Below are positions 8,366 through 17,202 of a DNA stretch of 49,963 bases, piece after piece (position 1 is the first letter of the stretch; each line of letters begins with the position of its first letter). Where the stretch lies: positions 1-49,963 of the forward strand of contig JAFECR010000019.1 in assembly GCA_018242045.1 (NCBI GenBank), written 5' to 3'. The notes beneath the pieces were generated by a model. That model was not told where the DNA came from and made no database searches. It worked only from the letters and a program-made list of their open reading frames with translations. This stretch comes from Pseudomonadota bacterium. GTDB lineage: Bacteria > Pseudomonadota > Gammaproteobacteria > Berkiellales > Berkiellaceae. The position numbers were made by a program, and so were the translations under genes.

Positions 8366-9505
8366 ATGCGTAATATTGCACTTAAAATATTAACTGGAGA
8401 TACGGCTAAATACCTTGGTCTGATATTTGGCATCATGTTCGCAACTTTACTCATGTCACAGCAAGTATCCATATTTGTGGGCTTGATGGGCCGTACTGCG
8501 AGCCAAATTACAGATATCACCGAAGCAGATATATGGGTTATGGATCCTAAAGTTGAGTATATCGATCAAGTCAAATCATTACCCGATCGCGATCTGATGC
8601 GTGTACGCAGTGTTAGTGGCGTGAAATGGGCCGTTCCTTTATTCAAGGGAATGGGCGTTGTGCAAACCATCGATGGCGCCATGCAAAATATTATCATGTT
8701 GGGAGTTGACGATAGTACGCTTATAGGACAGCCTCCCAAAATGCTCATCGGAAATTGGGAAGATCTGAAACAACCCAATTCAATCATCATTGACCAAGAT
8801 GGTTTTAACTATATTTGGCCAAATGAACCCTTATCCATTGGTAAAACACTTGAAATTAATGATAGACGACTTGTTATCGTTGGGATCTGTGAAGCATCGC
8901 CTCCATTTGTGACTAACCCGATTGTTTACACACGTTATTCTATCGCAAAACAACTATCAAAGAATGAGCGCAACCAAATGGGCTTTATTCTGGTAAAAGG
9001 TCAAGATGGCATCAATACGTCTCAATTGGCTAAGGAAATTGAAAACAAAACGCATCTACAAGCCTTAACCAAAAAAGATTTTCAACGAAAAAGTATGCAA
9101 TATTATTTAGAACATACAGGGATCCCTATTAATTTTGGGATAACAGTATTTCTTGGGTTTCTTATTGGCGCTGCCATTACAGGACAAACCTTCTATTTGT
9201 TTATAGTTGAAAACATTAAACAATTTGGTGCGTTAAAAGCAATTGGCGTTACAAATGGTCAAATATTACGAATGGTTCTATTACAAGCACTTGTCGTTGC
9301 TTCTATCGGCTTTAGTTTTGGCATTGGCTTGTGCGCACTCTTTTTTGAATTCACTTCTGATGTTGCTGCGCTTCGTAATTTTACTTTAAATTGGCAAGTG
9401 AGCGTAGGTACGGCCTTGGCCGTAATTATCATTGTATTTCTAGCAAGTATTTTTAGTATTCGACGGGTATTTCATATTGATCCTGCGATAGTTTTTAGGG
9501 GGTAG
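8366..9505 (+). CDS. ABC transporter permease, FtsX/MacB-like (DevC type)
   Basis: 379 residues. An N-terminal membrane segment ('LGLIFGIMFATLLMSQQ') is followed by a periplasmic domain of about 200 residues that starts 'ADIWVMDPKVEY'. The C-terminal FtsX-type core has three membrane helices and carries 'LKAIGVTNGQILRMVLLQAL' and 'SIRRVFHIDPAIVFRG'. This is the layout of permeases of tripartite MacAB/DevBCA-like exporters. It pairs with the ATPase starting 2 bp downstream and the HlyD-type adaptor after it. The substrate is not evident; an outer-membrane TolC would be encoded elsewhere. Confidence 0.88.
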   Translation: MRNIALKILTGDTAKYLGLIFGIMFATLLMSQQVSIFVGLMGRTASQITDITEADIWVMDPKVEYIDQVKSLPDRDLMRVRSVSGVKWAVPLFKGMGVVQTIDGAMQNIIMLGVDDSTLIGQPPKMLIGNWEDLKQPNSIIIDQDGFNYIWPNEPLSIGKTLEINDRRLVIVGICEASPPFVTNPIVYTRYSIAKQLSKNERNQMGFILVKGQDGINTSQLAKEIENKTHLQALTKKDFQRKSMQYYLEHTGIPINFGITVFLGFLIGAAITGQTFYLFIVENIKQFGALKAIGVTNGQILRMVLLQALVVASIGFSFGIGLCALFFEFTSDVAALRNFTLNWQVSVGTALAVIIIVFLASIFSIRRVFHIDPAIVFRG

Positions 9506-9507
9506 TC

Positions 9508-10200
9508 ATGAGTATTGCATTAAGTTCTCATAATATTGTTAAAAATTTTTCATCTGATGATACGATGATTAATGTATTAAAGGGAGCAAATTTAAATATA
9601 TATTTCGGTGAGTTAGCGATGCTGATTGGCCCAAGTGGGTGCGGTAAAACAACCTTACTCTCTATTTTAACGGGGATCATGAAACCTACTCAGGGTAAAG
9701 TTATTGTTAACAAGGTTGATCTTGGTTCTCTTAGTGATAAACAAAATGTGATTTTTCGTCGAACACATTTAGGGCTTGTTTTTCAACAATTTAACCTCTT
9801 ATCTCATTTAACGGTTGCAGAAAATGTTGCTATTCCTTTAATTGCCGCAGGTGTTTTGTTTAAAGATGCTGTACAAAAAGCAAAAATAACTTTGTCACGC
9901 TTTGGTATGAGCCAACATGCAAATAAAAAACCAAATCAACTCTCAGGGGGCCAACAGCAGCGCGTTGCATTTGCAAGAGCGCTAGTGCACAACCCCAAGG
10001 TTGTTTTTTGCGATGAGCCAACATCATCGCTTGATGCACAATCTGGTTATCAAGTGATGCAAGCGTTGCAAGAAATTGCTGTACAGCCAGATTGCGCCGT
10101 TATTGTGGTAACCCATGATAATCGAATTTACCCTTTTGCTGATCGTATTATCCATATGAATGATGGCTTAATTGTGAAAGAAGAAATAATGAAGCACTAA
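9508..10200 (+). CDS. ABC transporter ATP-binding protein, LolD/DevA-like
   Basis: 230 residues. All nucleotide-binding motifs are present: Walker A 'GPSGCGKTT', Q-loop 'VFQQFNLLSHLT', signature 'LSGGQQQRVAFARAL', Walker B 'VVFCDEPTSSLD' and the H-loop 'VVTHD'. Length and motifs match the MacB/LolD/DevA subfamily that drives FtsX-type permeases. The ribosome-binding site (AGGGGG) lies inside the end of the permease gene, so the two are probably translationally coupled. Confidence 0.93.
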   Translation: MSIALSSHNIVKNFSSDDTMINVLKGANLNIYFGELAMLIGPSGCGKTTLLSILTGIMKPTQGKVIVNKVDLGSLSDKQNVIFRRTHLGLVFQQFNLLSHLTVAENVAIPLIAAGVLFKDAVQKAKITLSRFGMSQHANKKPNQLSGGQQQRVAFARALVHNPKVVFCDEPTSSLDAQSGYQVMQALQEIAVQPDCAVIVVTHDNRIYPFADRIIHMNDGLIVKEEIMKH

Positions 10201-10247
10201 ATAATTAATGAGTAATTGAACCAATGAAGAAATAATGGAGAAAAGTC

Positions 10248-11150
10248 ATGAAATTAAAAAATAAATTACTAACGATAGGATTGCCAGTTGTTGCAGCAAG
10301 TATGCTTTTATTTACAGCAAAAGCACTCTACCATCCTGCCCGAGAAGTGGCAACACCAATAATTTCGCCTGCATCTTACGAGCAATCTCAAAGGATAGCG
10401 GGTATTGGGATTGTTGAACCCAAAAGTGAAGTGATAAATATTGGTACACACATTTCAGGAATTGTTCAACAAGTTCATGTAAAACTTGGACAACATGTTA
10501 AGGCAGGTGATTCTCTGTTTAGCATAGATGATCGCGAAGTAAAAGCACAACTTGATAATGCCTTTGCAAGGTTAGCTTCAGCAAAAACTGCTTTAGATGA
10601 TGCCACAACTGAACTTTCATTTTATGAAAAAATTGCTAATTCCAACGCTATTTCTCCACAAGAATTATCGAATAAACGTTTTGCAGTCAAACGTGCTCGC
10701 ACACTTGTAAAAGAAACCCAAACAGCCATTAATGAATTTCAAACCACCTTATCTCGATTAACAGTCAAAGCCCCAATTGCCGGAGAGATCTTACGTTTAA
10801 ATATTCGTGTCGGTGAATATGCTAACGAAGGAAAGTTAAACGACGGATTTGTTGTGTTGGGAGATACTTCTGTGCTTCATGTTCGGGTTGAAATTGATGA
10901 AAGTGATGCACAACGGCTAAAGCAACATGCTATGGCTAAAGGTGCATTACGCAGTGATGGTGGGCATATGGTCCCCTTAACCTTTGTGCGACTTGAACCG
11001 CTAATAAAAGCCAAACGATCTTTAAGCGGAGATAGCAACGAACGGGTGGACACAAGAGTGCTTGAAGTTATTTACACTTTCGATAAAGCACAACTTTTGG
11101 CCTATCCCGGGCAACAAATGGATGTGTTTATTGATGACAATTTGGCCTAA
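10248..11150 (+). CDS. HlyD/MacA-family periplasmic adaptor
   Basis: 300 residues, start supported by GGAG at the right spacing. One N-terminal membrane anchor ('LLTIGLPVVAASMLLFTA') is followed by a lipoyl/biotinyl-like half motif 'GIVQQVHVKLGQHVKAGDSLFSIDD', a helical hairpin (about residues 95-170) and the second half 'LTVKAPIAGEILRLNIRVGEYA'. A beta-barrel domain follows. These adaptors bridge the inner-membrane ABC pair to an outer-membrane channel. It is the last gene of the operon and is followed by a strong hairpin. Confidence 0.88.
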   Translation: MKLKNKLLTIGLPVVAASMLLFTAKALYHPAREVATPIISPASYEQSQRIAGIGIVEPKSEVINIGTHISGIVQQVHVKLGQHVKAGDSLFSIDDREVKAQLDNAFARLASAKTALDDATTELSFYEKIANSNAISPQELSNKRFAVKRARTLVKETQTAINEFQTTLSRLTVKAPIAGEILRLNIRVGEYANEGKLNDGFVVLGDTSVLHVRVEIDESDAQRLKQHAMAKGALRSDGGHMVPLTFVRLEPLIKAKRSLSGDSNERVDTRVLEVIYTFDKAQLLAYPGQQMDVFIDDNLA

Positions 11151-11190
11151 ATATCAATACATTTAAAGAAATTCTTTTCCAGTGCTTACT

Positions 11191-11216
11191 TCCCGCGCTA
11201 AGGCAAATGCGCGGGA
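11191..11216 (+). terminator. Hairpin downstream of the ABC exporter operon
   Basis: A perfect 8-bp stem TCCCGCGC/GCGCGGGA with a 10-nt loop sits 40 bp after the operon's last stop. No clear T run follows, so it may be an inefficient terminator or an mRNA 3' end stabiliser. Confidence 0.55.
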
Positions 11217-11433
11217 GCCATCATTCTTAAACTAATTCATCTAAGTTAGCACATAAAGCAAAGGTTGATCACCTTCGGCCACTGGTTTAACTATCAAAAA
11301 TGATAGTTCAAATATTTTGAATATTACCATCAGATTATTTTGATTTTCACTTTCAAAACTTTTATTTACACTAATATTTCTTTATTTTATGAATAAACAA
11401 CTTTTTCATTTTTTTTAAATAATGGAGATAGCC

Positions 11434-12129
11434 ATGCTTAACACTTTAGATACGATGATATCAACAGCATCTAACAAATCATACAAAACTTTCAATGAAT
11501 ACGCTGCAAGTAAAAATATTGATCGGTTATCGTTAATAATAGGCAAGGAAAACGAAATTTTAGATTTAGGTGGTGATTGTTATTCTTCCTGGGAATTTTC
11601 TAAAGACGTTAATACTTGGGGCCAGAATATAGAATTTTCAATAAACAAGGCCTTGTGGAATGCTTCGAATGTTGATGAATTAGCGACAGTCTTGCGTAAT
11701 TCGAAGATTACAAACTTTATCCTTGATTACACTAAATTTTCGGGTGCAAAAGAGCTAGAAAGAATTTTGCAGAATAACACCAATATCAAAACTTTTTCTG
11801 TTAGTGGAATTAATGCAACTGATGCCATTGCACTAGCAAATGCAATAAATAATTCTAATATTAATACAATTTGGTTAAAGCCTGATGAACTCGCAGATGG
11901 GCTCAAATTATTTGCTACTCAGATAGTAAATTCTAAAGTTAATGAAATCTATGACTTTAGAGGTACTAGATATACTGTCTCACCCCATGGCTACCTGATC
12001 CAAAATGAAATAGATACACCAAAGCCAATTCTTAATGCTTATAATGCCAAGAGCAATCCTATCACTCAACCAACCTTACAGCATCAAGCAGAAATTCAGG
12101 GCCAAACTATGCCATGCAGACTCTTCTAA
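11434..12129 (+). CDS. Leucine-rich-repeat-like protein with C-terminal CaaX-like box
   Basis: 231 residues from ATG 11434; an ATG 12 bp upstream overlaps the GGAG ribosome-binding site and is less likely. The middle (about residues 75-170) has spaced motifs of ribonuclease-inhibitor-like repeats: 'VDELATVLRNSKITNFILD', 'AKELERILQNNTNIKTFSV' and 'AIALANAINNSNINTIWL'. The last four residues are CRLF, a possible CaaX prenylation signal whose final F favours geranylgeranylation. Host prenylation of injected effectors is known in Legionella. There is no signal peptide. It is a single gene flanked by hairpins, in the effector-like island. Confidence 0.55.
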   Translation: MLNTLDTMISTASNKSYKTFNEYAASKNIDRLSLIIGKENEILDLGGDCYSSWEFSKDVNTWGQNIEFSINKALWNASNVDELATVLRNSKITNFILDYTKFSGAKELERILQNNTNIKTFSVSGINATDAIALANAINNSNINTIWLKPDELADGLKLFATQIVNSKVNEIYDFRGTRYTVSPHGYLIQNEIDTPKPILNAYNAKSNPITQPTLQHQAEIQGQTMPCRLF

Positions 12130-12142
12130 CAAACTAGATTAG

Positions 12143-12169
12143 CGAAGCCTTGCCTGAAACAAGGCTTCG
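12143..12169 (+). terminator. Hairpin terminator after the LRR-like gene
   Basis: A perfect 10-bp stem CGAAGCCTTG/CAAGGCTTCG with a 7-nt loop lies 14 bp past the stop codon. The T tract after it is poor. Confidence 0.65.
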
Positions 12170-12322
12170 ACTTAATTGAGAATATTACCTAGCTATTCAA
12201 TGTTTTTGACAATTGTACGTCTATTTTTACAGTGCCTTTTAATATAAAATTTCGACTCACGTAAGGAAATAATATTGGTTATTAAGACATCAAACAATAT
12301 TATAAAATAGATCGATCTTTAA

Positions 12323-12480
12323 AGGCTGCGTTATACTCGCGCCATTTTAATTTTAGGCGAGACGCCAAGCGAGCGAATCCCCAGGAGTGTACGCTTTGGT
12401 ACATGACTGAGGTGAGTAAGCGCAGGCAACAAAGCTTAAATTTAAACTGGGAAGAGTACATACGCGACTTTGATTCAAGC
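12323..12480. repeat. Structured intergenic element, possible interspersed repeat or RNA
   Basis: This stretch is richer in G and C than its flanks and full of small inverted repeats: GGCGAGACGCC (12356-12366), GTAC-N6-GTAC (12389-12402), and two facing AT-rich arms (CCATTTTAATTTTAGGC and, inverted, the region around 12432-12452). No ORF fits it. The layout is that of a non-coding repeat family member. No second full copy was seen in this window. Confidence 0.45.
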
Positions 12481-12508
12481 TAATATACCGCAATAATAAG
12501 GATTAATT

Positions 12509-13054
12509 ATGCCACAGGGAAAAAGCAAAAGTGAACAATTCCATCCTGCATGTATTTTGGCAGTTTTATCAAATATGGAATTACCTCGGGGTGATATAGA
12601 TGATATCTCAGAACTTATGACTTTTTTAGTCAATGGAAAGCGAGAAAAATCTAACGCAGAAAGCCGTGCTGCAAAACAAGCCTATTTTAAACAAAATATA
12701 GAGCCATTAATAATACGATATCGCCCAGCCCTTGCCAAGCAATTCCCTGAACTAAAAAAGGTTTCATTGCTTATGACTGATCAGCAAGTTATAAATTTAA
12801 GAAAATCCGATAAAAATAAGCAAGAATGGATTAAAACCATAGAATATTTCTTTACGCCATCTATTGAAGTGCATTCCTTAAATGTAAATCAAAGCAAAGA
12901 TAATCCAGAGGTTATCAACCAATCTAGCGTTGATAAAAATAACCCAACTTATCTTGTGCAATATCTTCCCCAAAATGCGGCAGCTAACGATTTAAAAAAT
13001 AAGCCGCCAACCAATAATGCTGAACAATATAAATCACAAAAAGCTAAGTTATAG
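12509..13054 (+). CDS. Hypothetical protein
   Basis: 181 residues, start supported by AAGGA 8 bp upstream. It is hydrophilic, with a helical N-terminal two-thirds ('ISELMTFLVNGKREK', 'RYRPALAKQFPEL') and a low-complexity N/Q/K-rich tail from about residue 130. No signal peptide, membrane segment or family motif is seen. Its place between effector-like genes and its polar tail would suit a small translocated protein, but that is only context. Confidence 0.6.
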   Translation: MPQGKSKSEQFHPACILAVLSNMELPRGDIDDISELMTFLVNGKREKSNAESRAAKQAYFKQNIEPLIIRYRPALAKQFPELKKVSLLMTDQQVINLRKSDKNKQEWIKTIEYFFTPSIEVHSLNVNQSKDNPEVINQSSVDKNNPTYLVQYLPQNAAANDLKNKPPTNNAEQYKSQKAKL

Positions 13055-13114
13055 AATTAAGAGGTGAAGCAAGGCTGTATATTTAATACCCCTTGAGTTA
13101 AGTAAGTTAAGATT

Positions 13115-13144
13115 GAGCAAGGCGCAGTAAGATGCATCTTGCTC
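13115..13144. other. Stem-loop in the 13055-13380 intergenic stretch
   Basis: GAGCAAG (13115-13121) pairs with CTTGCTC (13138-13144), and a perfect 12-bp palindrome AAGATGCATCTT lies at 13129-13140. It could terminate the 12509 gene, although only short T runs follow at 13158. The rest of this stretch is the gene remnant listed next. Confidence 0.4.
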
Positions 13145-13160
13145 GACAAAAAATGGCTTT

Positions 13161-13346
13161 TTACAATTTATAGTTGCGAATTTCTGCCTTTAACATTTCG
13201 TTGCTCAACTCAAGTACTTTTCTGCGCACACCATAGGCGCTAGGAATTTTTTCCAGTTTTGAAGCTTAAGTTTCTTTTAATTTCAGAGCATGTGGTGGGT
13301 AAAGAAAAAAATTATGATCGTAATTAATCACAACAAAGTTCAACCT
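13161..13346 (-). pseudogene. C-terminal remnant of an unrecognised gene
   Basis: Read on the minus strand there is a protein-like frame ending at the TAA at 13161-13163. Its last 34 codons read as a normal C-terminus ('KIPSAYGVRRKVLEL' then a basic end). They are preceded, across an in-frame TAA at 13266-13268, by 'NYDHNFFLYPPHALKLKET'. The flanks suggest a Gln codon turned to stop. No start is visible upstream. The family is not recognised. Confidence 0.4.
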
Positions 13347-13380
13347 GGACCTTTTTTATTATGACTCTCGTTAGTTTCCT

Positions 13381-15534
13381 TTACAGGTTTTTTTTGTAAT
13401 GCTCAATTTCTTGCACGCAAGATTTAAACTTGATTTGATGGGCTGCTTTTTCACTCATCGCCGCTTCACGATATTTCATTTGGTCAGTGAACCGATAGGG
13501 TGAAAAATCATAAAAATCTTCTACTTTTCTACTATCTATAGTATTCTTTGGATAAGGGGTATTTTTTACATCAATATCGGTTATTATGTCCAATGGTACT
13601 TTGTAACTGCCACGAGCATGCAGTTGCACAAGTTCATTATACTTACGCTTATCAGAATCTGCTTTTGTATCCGTGTTAAAATTTGCTACCTTTTTTTCCA
13701 TAGATGCTTTTTGCCTGACACAATAAGAATGCACATCAAGCACTCTTTGCTTATATTCAAAAGCATGATAAAACACGCCATCTCCCCACCAAGGATCAAC
13801 AATCCAAGCATCACCCCAAGTTTGTGGATCTAAAATATCACTATTCTTTTTTCTGTTGATGATGACCCAAACGTGATCAAAATCTTTTGCCCCAACCACT
13901 TCAATTCTATCAATTAACAAATCCGCATTGCACCATAAATGGGCAGCAAGTAACTTAGATTTATCACAACAAGTTGCTGTTCTTTCTCTGCTTAATTTCA
14001 CTGCAGTTTGTATGATATTAGTAAGTGCATTATTTTTAGAAAAAATTTCATTTTCTCTTAACGGATTATTTGAAGTAATGGCATGTGGGATGGGACGAAC
14101 TTTTGAACGATGCCAAAGATTATTTAATGTCCATTTTTTAGTTGCTGGATCTTTACTATAGCCGTTATTGTTATATTCTCTTTGAAGATGACTTAAGTGA
14201 GACCAACCATTTGTTTTTTCATGATCATCACTTTTATTTCCTGAACCCAAAGCGCATGTCACATTATTTGCAATTAAGGCTGTGTGTAATTTTCTTATCA
14301 AAGGAGAAACATCTTTGAGATTAAGATGTGCCGGTAAAGTCGCATGATGTTTTTTTAATAAACCGCTTTCTGCAGTTTGATTTTTTAGTTGAATACAATC
14401 TAGCGCATAGGTATCTCTTAGATTTAGAGGTATTCCTTGTAATGCTTCGATTTCGTTTAAGCAAGGATGAAATTTGATTTTATGTTCTGCTTTTTCATTC
14501 ATTGCTCTTTCACGATATTTGTCTTGGTGATCCAAAAGATAGGGTGAAAAGTCATAGTAATCCTCTACCATTTTGGTATCTAACGTATTCTTTGGATAAG
14601 GTATTTTTCTTACATCAAGATCGATTATTGTATCAAGTGGCACCTTAAAATCACCAAGCGCAAAACGTTGAACCATCTGATCATATAAACCTTGGTCAAA
14701 AGCTGCTTTTGTTTTCATCTTAAAATTGGCTTCCTTTTTTTCCATAGATGCTTTTTGATTGATGTAATATGAATGCAAATCAAGCATTTTATGATTATAT
14801 TCAAAGGCATGATAAAACCGCCCTTCTTCCCACCAAGGGTTAAGGATCCAAGCATCTCCCCATGTTTTAGAATCCAAAATATCACTATTATTTTTTCTAT
14901 TGATAATAACAAAACTAAGAAAAAAGTCTTTTACAATAACTACTTCAATTCTATTAATCAATAATGCTGCATTACGCCACAAATTGACTGCAAGTAACTT
15001 AGCATTATCCATACTTGATGCCACTCTTTGTCTGCTTACCTTAACAGCGGTTTCTATTAGGTTAGCAAGAGCTTGGTTTTTACAAAAAGTATCATTTTCT
15101 TTTAAAGGGTTTATTGAAGAAATTGCATGGGGTATTGGGTGGACATAGGAAGAAATATCAAGGTTATTTAAAAACCATTTTTTAGTATATCTATTTTTTG
15201 TATATCCACCATTAAAATATTGCCAATGGCATAAGAGGGACCAGCGATTTGTTTTTTCATAATCATCACTTTTAGTTGCTGAACCTATAGCACATGTTAC
15301 CTTATTTGCAATAAAGGCCGTATGTAATTTTCTTATCAAGGGGGAAACATCTTGAAGATTAAGATGCGCAGGCAAAGTCGCCTTATATTTTTGCAAAATA
15401 AGGCTTTCTGTAGATGGGATAGCGATTTTTGGTGTCTCTATTGGATTATGTGTTTCTTCTTTGAACCTTTTAGAACTCGGTTCACTGCTTGAATCTGCAT
15501 CTGCTTCAATAAGGCTCTTGATTCCTCTTTTCAT
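13381..15534 (-). CDS. Duplicated papain/transglutaminase-like domain protein, one copy catalytically dead
   Basis: 717 residues from ATG 15534, which has AAGG in front; a TTG 24 bp upstream is less likely. Two copies of a ~315-residue unit (about 48-364 and 393-709) are clearly homologous, e.g. 'LPAHLNL.DVSPLIRKLHTA' and 'TWGDAWI..PWW'. The second copy has a Cys-His-Asp triad typical of transglutaminase/papain-like folds: C522 or C523 before 'DKSKLLAAHLW', H554 in 'DFDHVWVIINR', and D580 in 'AWIVDPWWG'. In the first copy all three are replaced (S174/M175, L206, N232). The N-terminus (KRGIKS...SSKRFKEE) is basic and could act as a nuclear localisation signal. Protease, deamidase and transglutaminase activity are all possible; effector status is inferred. 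Confidence 0.6.
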   Translation of the reverse strand: MKRGIKSLIEADADSSSEPSSKRFKEETHNPIETPKIAIPSTESLILQKYKATLPAHLNLQDVSPLIRKLHTAFIANKVTCAIGSATKSDDYEKTNRWSLLCHWQYFNGGYTKNRYTKKWFLNNLDISSYVHPIPHAISSINPLKENDTFCKNQALANLIETAVKVSRQRVASSMDNAKLLAVNLWRNAALLINRIEVVIVKDFFLSFVIINRKNNSDILDSKTWGDAWILNPWWEEGRFYHAFEYNHKMLDLHSYYINQKASMEKKEANFKMKTKAAFDQGLYDQMVQRFALGDFKVPLDTIIDLDVRKIPYPKNTLDTKMVEDYYDFSPYLLDHQDKYRERAMNEKAEHKIKFHPCLNEIEALQGIPLNLRDTYALDCIQLKNQTAESGLLKKHHATLPAHLNLKDVSPLIRKLHTALIANNVTCALGSGNKSDDHEKTNGWSHLSHLQREYNNNGYSKDPATKKWTLNNLWHRSKVRPIPHAITSNNPLRENEIFSKNNALTNIIQTAVKLSRERTATCCDKSKLLAAHLWCNADLLIDRIEVVGAKDFDHVWVIINRKKNSDILDPQTWGDAWIVDPWWGDGVFYHAFEYKQRVLDVHSYCVRQKASMEKKVANFNTDTKADSDKRKYNELVQLHARGSYKVPLDIITDIDVKNTPYPKNTIDSRKVEDFYDFSPYRFTDQMKYREAAMSEKAAHQIKFKSCVQEIEHYKKNL

Positions 15535-15681
15535 GCTAACCTTAAAATTAAAAATCAACTTAAGAATAAAGGGTAAAAGAGGCTTTAAGTAAAAGCAAAT
15601 ATTAATTGACTAACGTCATCATGAGCTGGATAAGATGGAAAAAGAGTTGCCGCTTGTCAGATGATTCGTCAGAGAAAAAAG

Positions 15682-15715
15682 AAAAGAGGACAATTTTTCT
15701 TTGCCCTCTTTTTTT
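15682..15715. terminator. Bidirectional rho-independent terminator
   Basis: AAAAGAGG (15682-15689) pairs with CCTCTTTT (15705-15712), extended inside by CAA/TTG after one mismatch. T-rich tails run on both strands (15709-15715 on plus, TTTTCTTTTTTCT on minus). It lies just after the stop of the choloylglycine hydrolase gene. Confidence 0.8.
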
Positions 15716-15723
15716 GATGCCTA

Positions 15724-16803
15724 TTAGCTTGCAGAAGATTTTCCAACATCTTGTGTCATCGGATACCATTCAACTTTCTTGATATTTTGATCCATATTCA
15801 TTAAATCAATCTGATGCACATCTCGATGATAATAAGTATGATAATAGTATTTTTTCTCCTTCAAATTACCTGCTGCCGTCCATTGCGTATATTCAATCTG
15901 CGTGTTGTTTCCAGATTTATTACGAACGGCGCCTTTGGGTATATCAAACTGATTAAGAATATGAAAAGCATGAAAGATCCCTTCCTCGCCTGATAAGGTG
16001 GGAACGGATGCTTGCGTAAATACAACTGCTCTTACAAAACGAGAAGGTGGGGTAAAATCACCTGGTAAGCCCAGCATCCCTGTTCCTTGCCCAAATCCGG
16101 AAATATCTGTTTCAGAAAAGTCTACAGGCGGAACATTGTTTACTGATAAATTCACATAATTACTCAAATTGGTCATATGCCAATCAAAAGTAGGTGCGTT
16201 TGTAATTACGCCCAATTTGTTATCATAGGTAGTTAATTTTCCATTTACATATTCAATCACTAAGCTTTTGCCAGTTTTATCATGAACAATGTAATGGCAG
16301 GCTGGAACTTCCATTCCCTCTTTCCAAGAGGCACTCACTACATTGACATTTTTAAGATCAGCAAGCACCTCATCCACGGAGGCATTACGGCTTAATAAAT
16401 AGGTACCTAATTCCCATGGCGCAAGACTTTTATCTTGATTTTGTTTTGTTAAAGCAGGATATTCGGCATAATTTGGAAAATAGAATAGTCCAAAGGATAG
16501 GCCTTGCGTATTAATGCCATCTAGAATGTGTGGAAGATGAAAGCCCGAAACCCCAGCGATAGCATATTTAACATCCCATTTCTTACCGTTTTGCTCACCT
16601 AACTTGGTAGTACCAACATAATTTACCCCTTTAGGAATATAGATAATCGTGGATTCCAAATCTTGCGCAAACTCCATTGTCCGCGCTGAAACAACAGCAT
16701 CATCTTTCGCTTTGATCCTAATGCCAGTACAGGCAAGCACAGAACCTGTTAAACCAATAAGCGTAACCAAAGCACACATCCTTGTCGTTCTTTTAGAAGC
16801 CAT
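15724..16803 (-). CDS. Choloylglycine hydrolase family protein, secreted
   Basis: 359 residues, AGGAG in front of the start. This is an Ntn hydrolase of the bile salt hydrolase/penicillin V acylase family, which hydrolyses amide bonds of conjugated bile salts, penicillin V or acyl-homoserine lactones. A signal sequence of about 24 residues ends 'TGSVLA' directly before C25 of 'CTGIRIKAKDD'. C25 would be the N-terminal nucleophile after cleavage. 'SARTMEF' supplies the conserved Arg, and 'GVITNAPTFDWHMTNL' the conserved Asn region. 'SVLAC' also matches a lipobox, so the mature Cys could instead be lipidated. It is followed by a bidirectional terminator and is apparently a single gene. Confidence 0.88.
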   Translation of the reverse strand: MASKRTTRMCALVTLIGLTGSVLACTGIRIKAKDDAVVSARTMEFAQDLESTIIYIPKGVNYVGTTKLGEQNGKKWDVKYAIAGVSGFHLPHILDGINTQGLSFGLFYFPNYAEYPALTKQNQDKSLAPWELGTYLLSRNASVDEVLADLKNVNVVSASWKEGMEVPACHYIVHDKTGKSLVIEYVNGKLTTYDNKLGVITNAPTFDWHMTNLSNYVNLSVNNVPPVDFSETDISGFGQGTGMLGLPGDFTPPSRFVRAVVFTQASVPTLSGEEGIFHAFHILNQFDIPKGAVRNKSGNNTQIEYTQWTAAGNLKEKKYYYHTYYHRDVHQIDLMNMDQNIKKVEWYPMTQDVGKSSAS

Positions 16804-16965
16804 CCCTATCTCTCCTCATCTGTCAACCAATCAAATATGCATGTTAACTATCTTAACTGCAGCAATTCACTGATATCTTATGTTTACCACTTCTTTAGAA
16901 TACAATACGTTAATATACTTCGGAATATTTGGAAAAATGAGTAACAAAAAATGAAAATAGCGAAA

Positions 16966-17202
16966 TTAATGAGGCTTTTCTGTCTTATCTAAATACCATT
17001 CAATAAAATATAACATTGGTTTTAAAGCAATATAAGAAAAAATTTTCCAAATAAGAAATGAAGAATAAAAAATTACCATCCATAATAATGTCAGTAAAAT
17101 AACGACTATGGTGATAAGCTTAAATACAATGGATTGCTCCCAAAATCGCTTCCATAAGCGTTTAAGAATTTGCAAGCCATTAGGAGGTTGTCTTTGAATC
17201 AA
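16966..17202 (-). CDS. Small membrane protein, hypothetical
   Basis: 78 residues. A basic N-terminus precedes a long hydrophobic stretch (about residues 27-67, 'FKLITIVVILLTLLWMVIFY' and 'FLIWKIFSYIALKPMLYFI') that fits two membrane helices, then a charged end. No family is recognised. It starts directly downstream of the stop of a PQQ-repeat gene fragment, and translation may be reinitiated or the ORF may be the tail of a decayed locus. Confidence 0.4.
   Translation of the reverse strand: MIQRQPPNGLQILKRLWKRFWEQSIVFKLITIVVILLTLLWMVIFYSSFLIWKIFSYIALKPMLYFIEWYLDKTEKPH

Noticed and set aside
9508..10200. Lipoprotein exporter LolCDE
   Set aside because: The permease is single and lacks LolC/E features, and a HlyD-type adaptor follows, so a MacAB/DevBCA-like exporter fits better.
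13618..15148. Plus-strand ORFs of 63-82 codons
   Set aside because: They are shadows of the duplicated cysteine-protease-like gene, repeated because that gene is duplicated.
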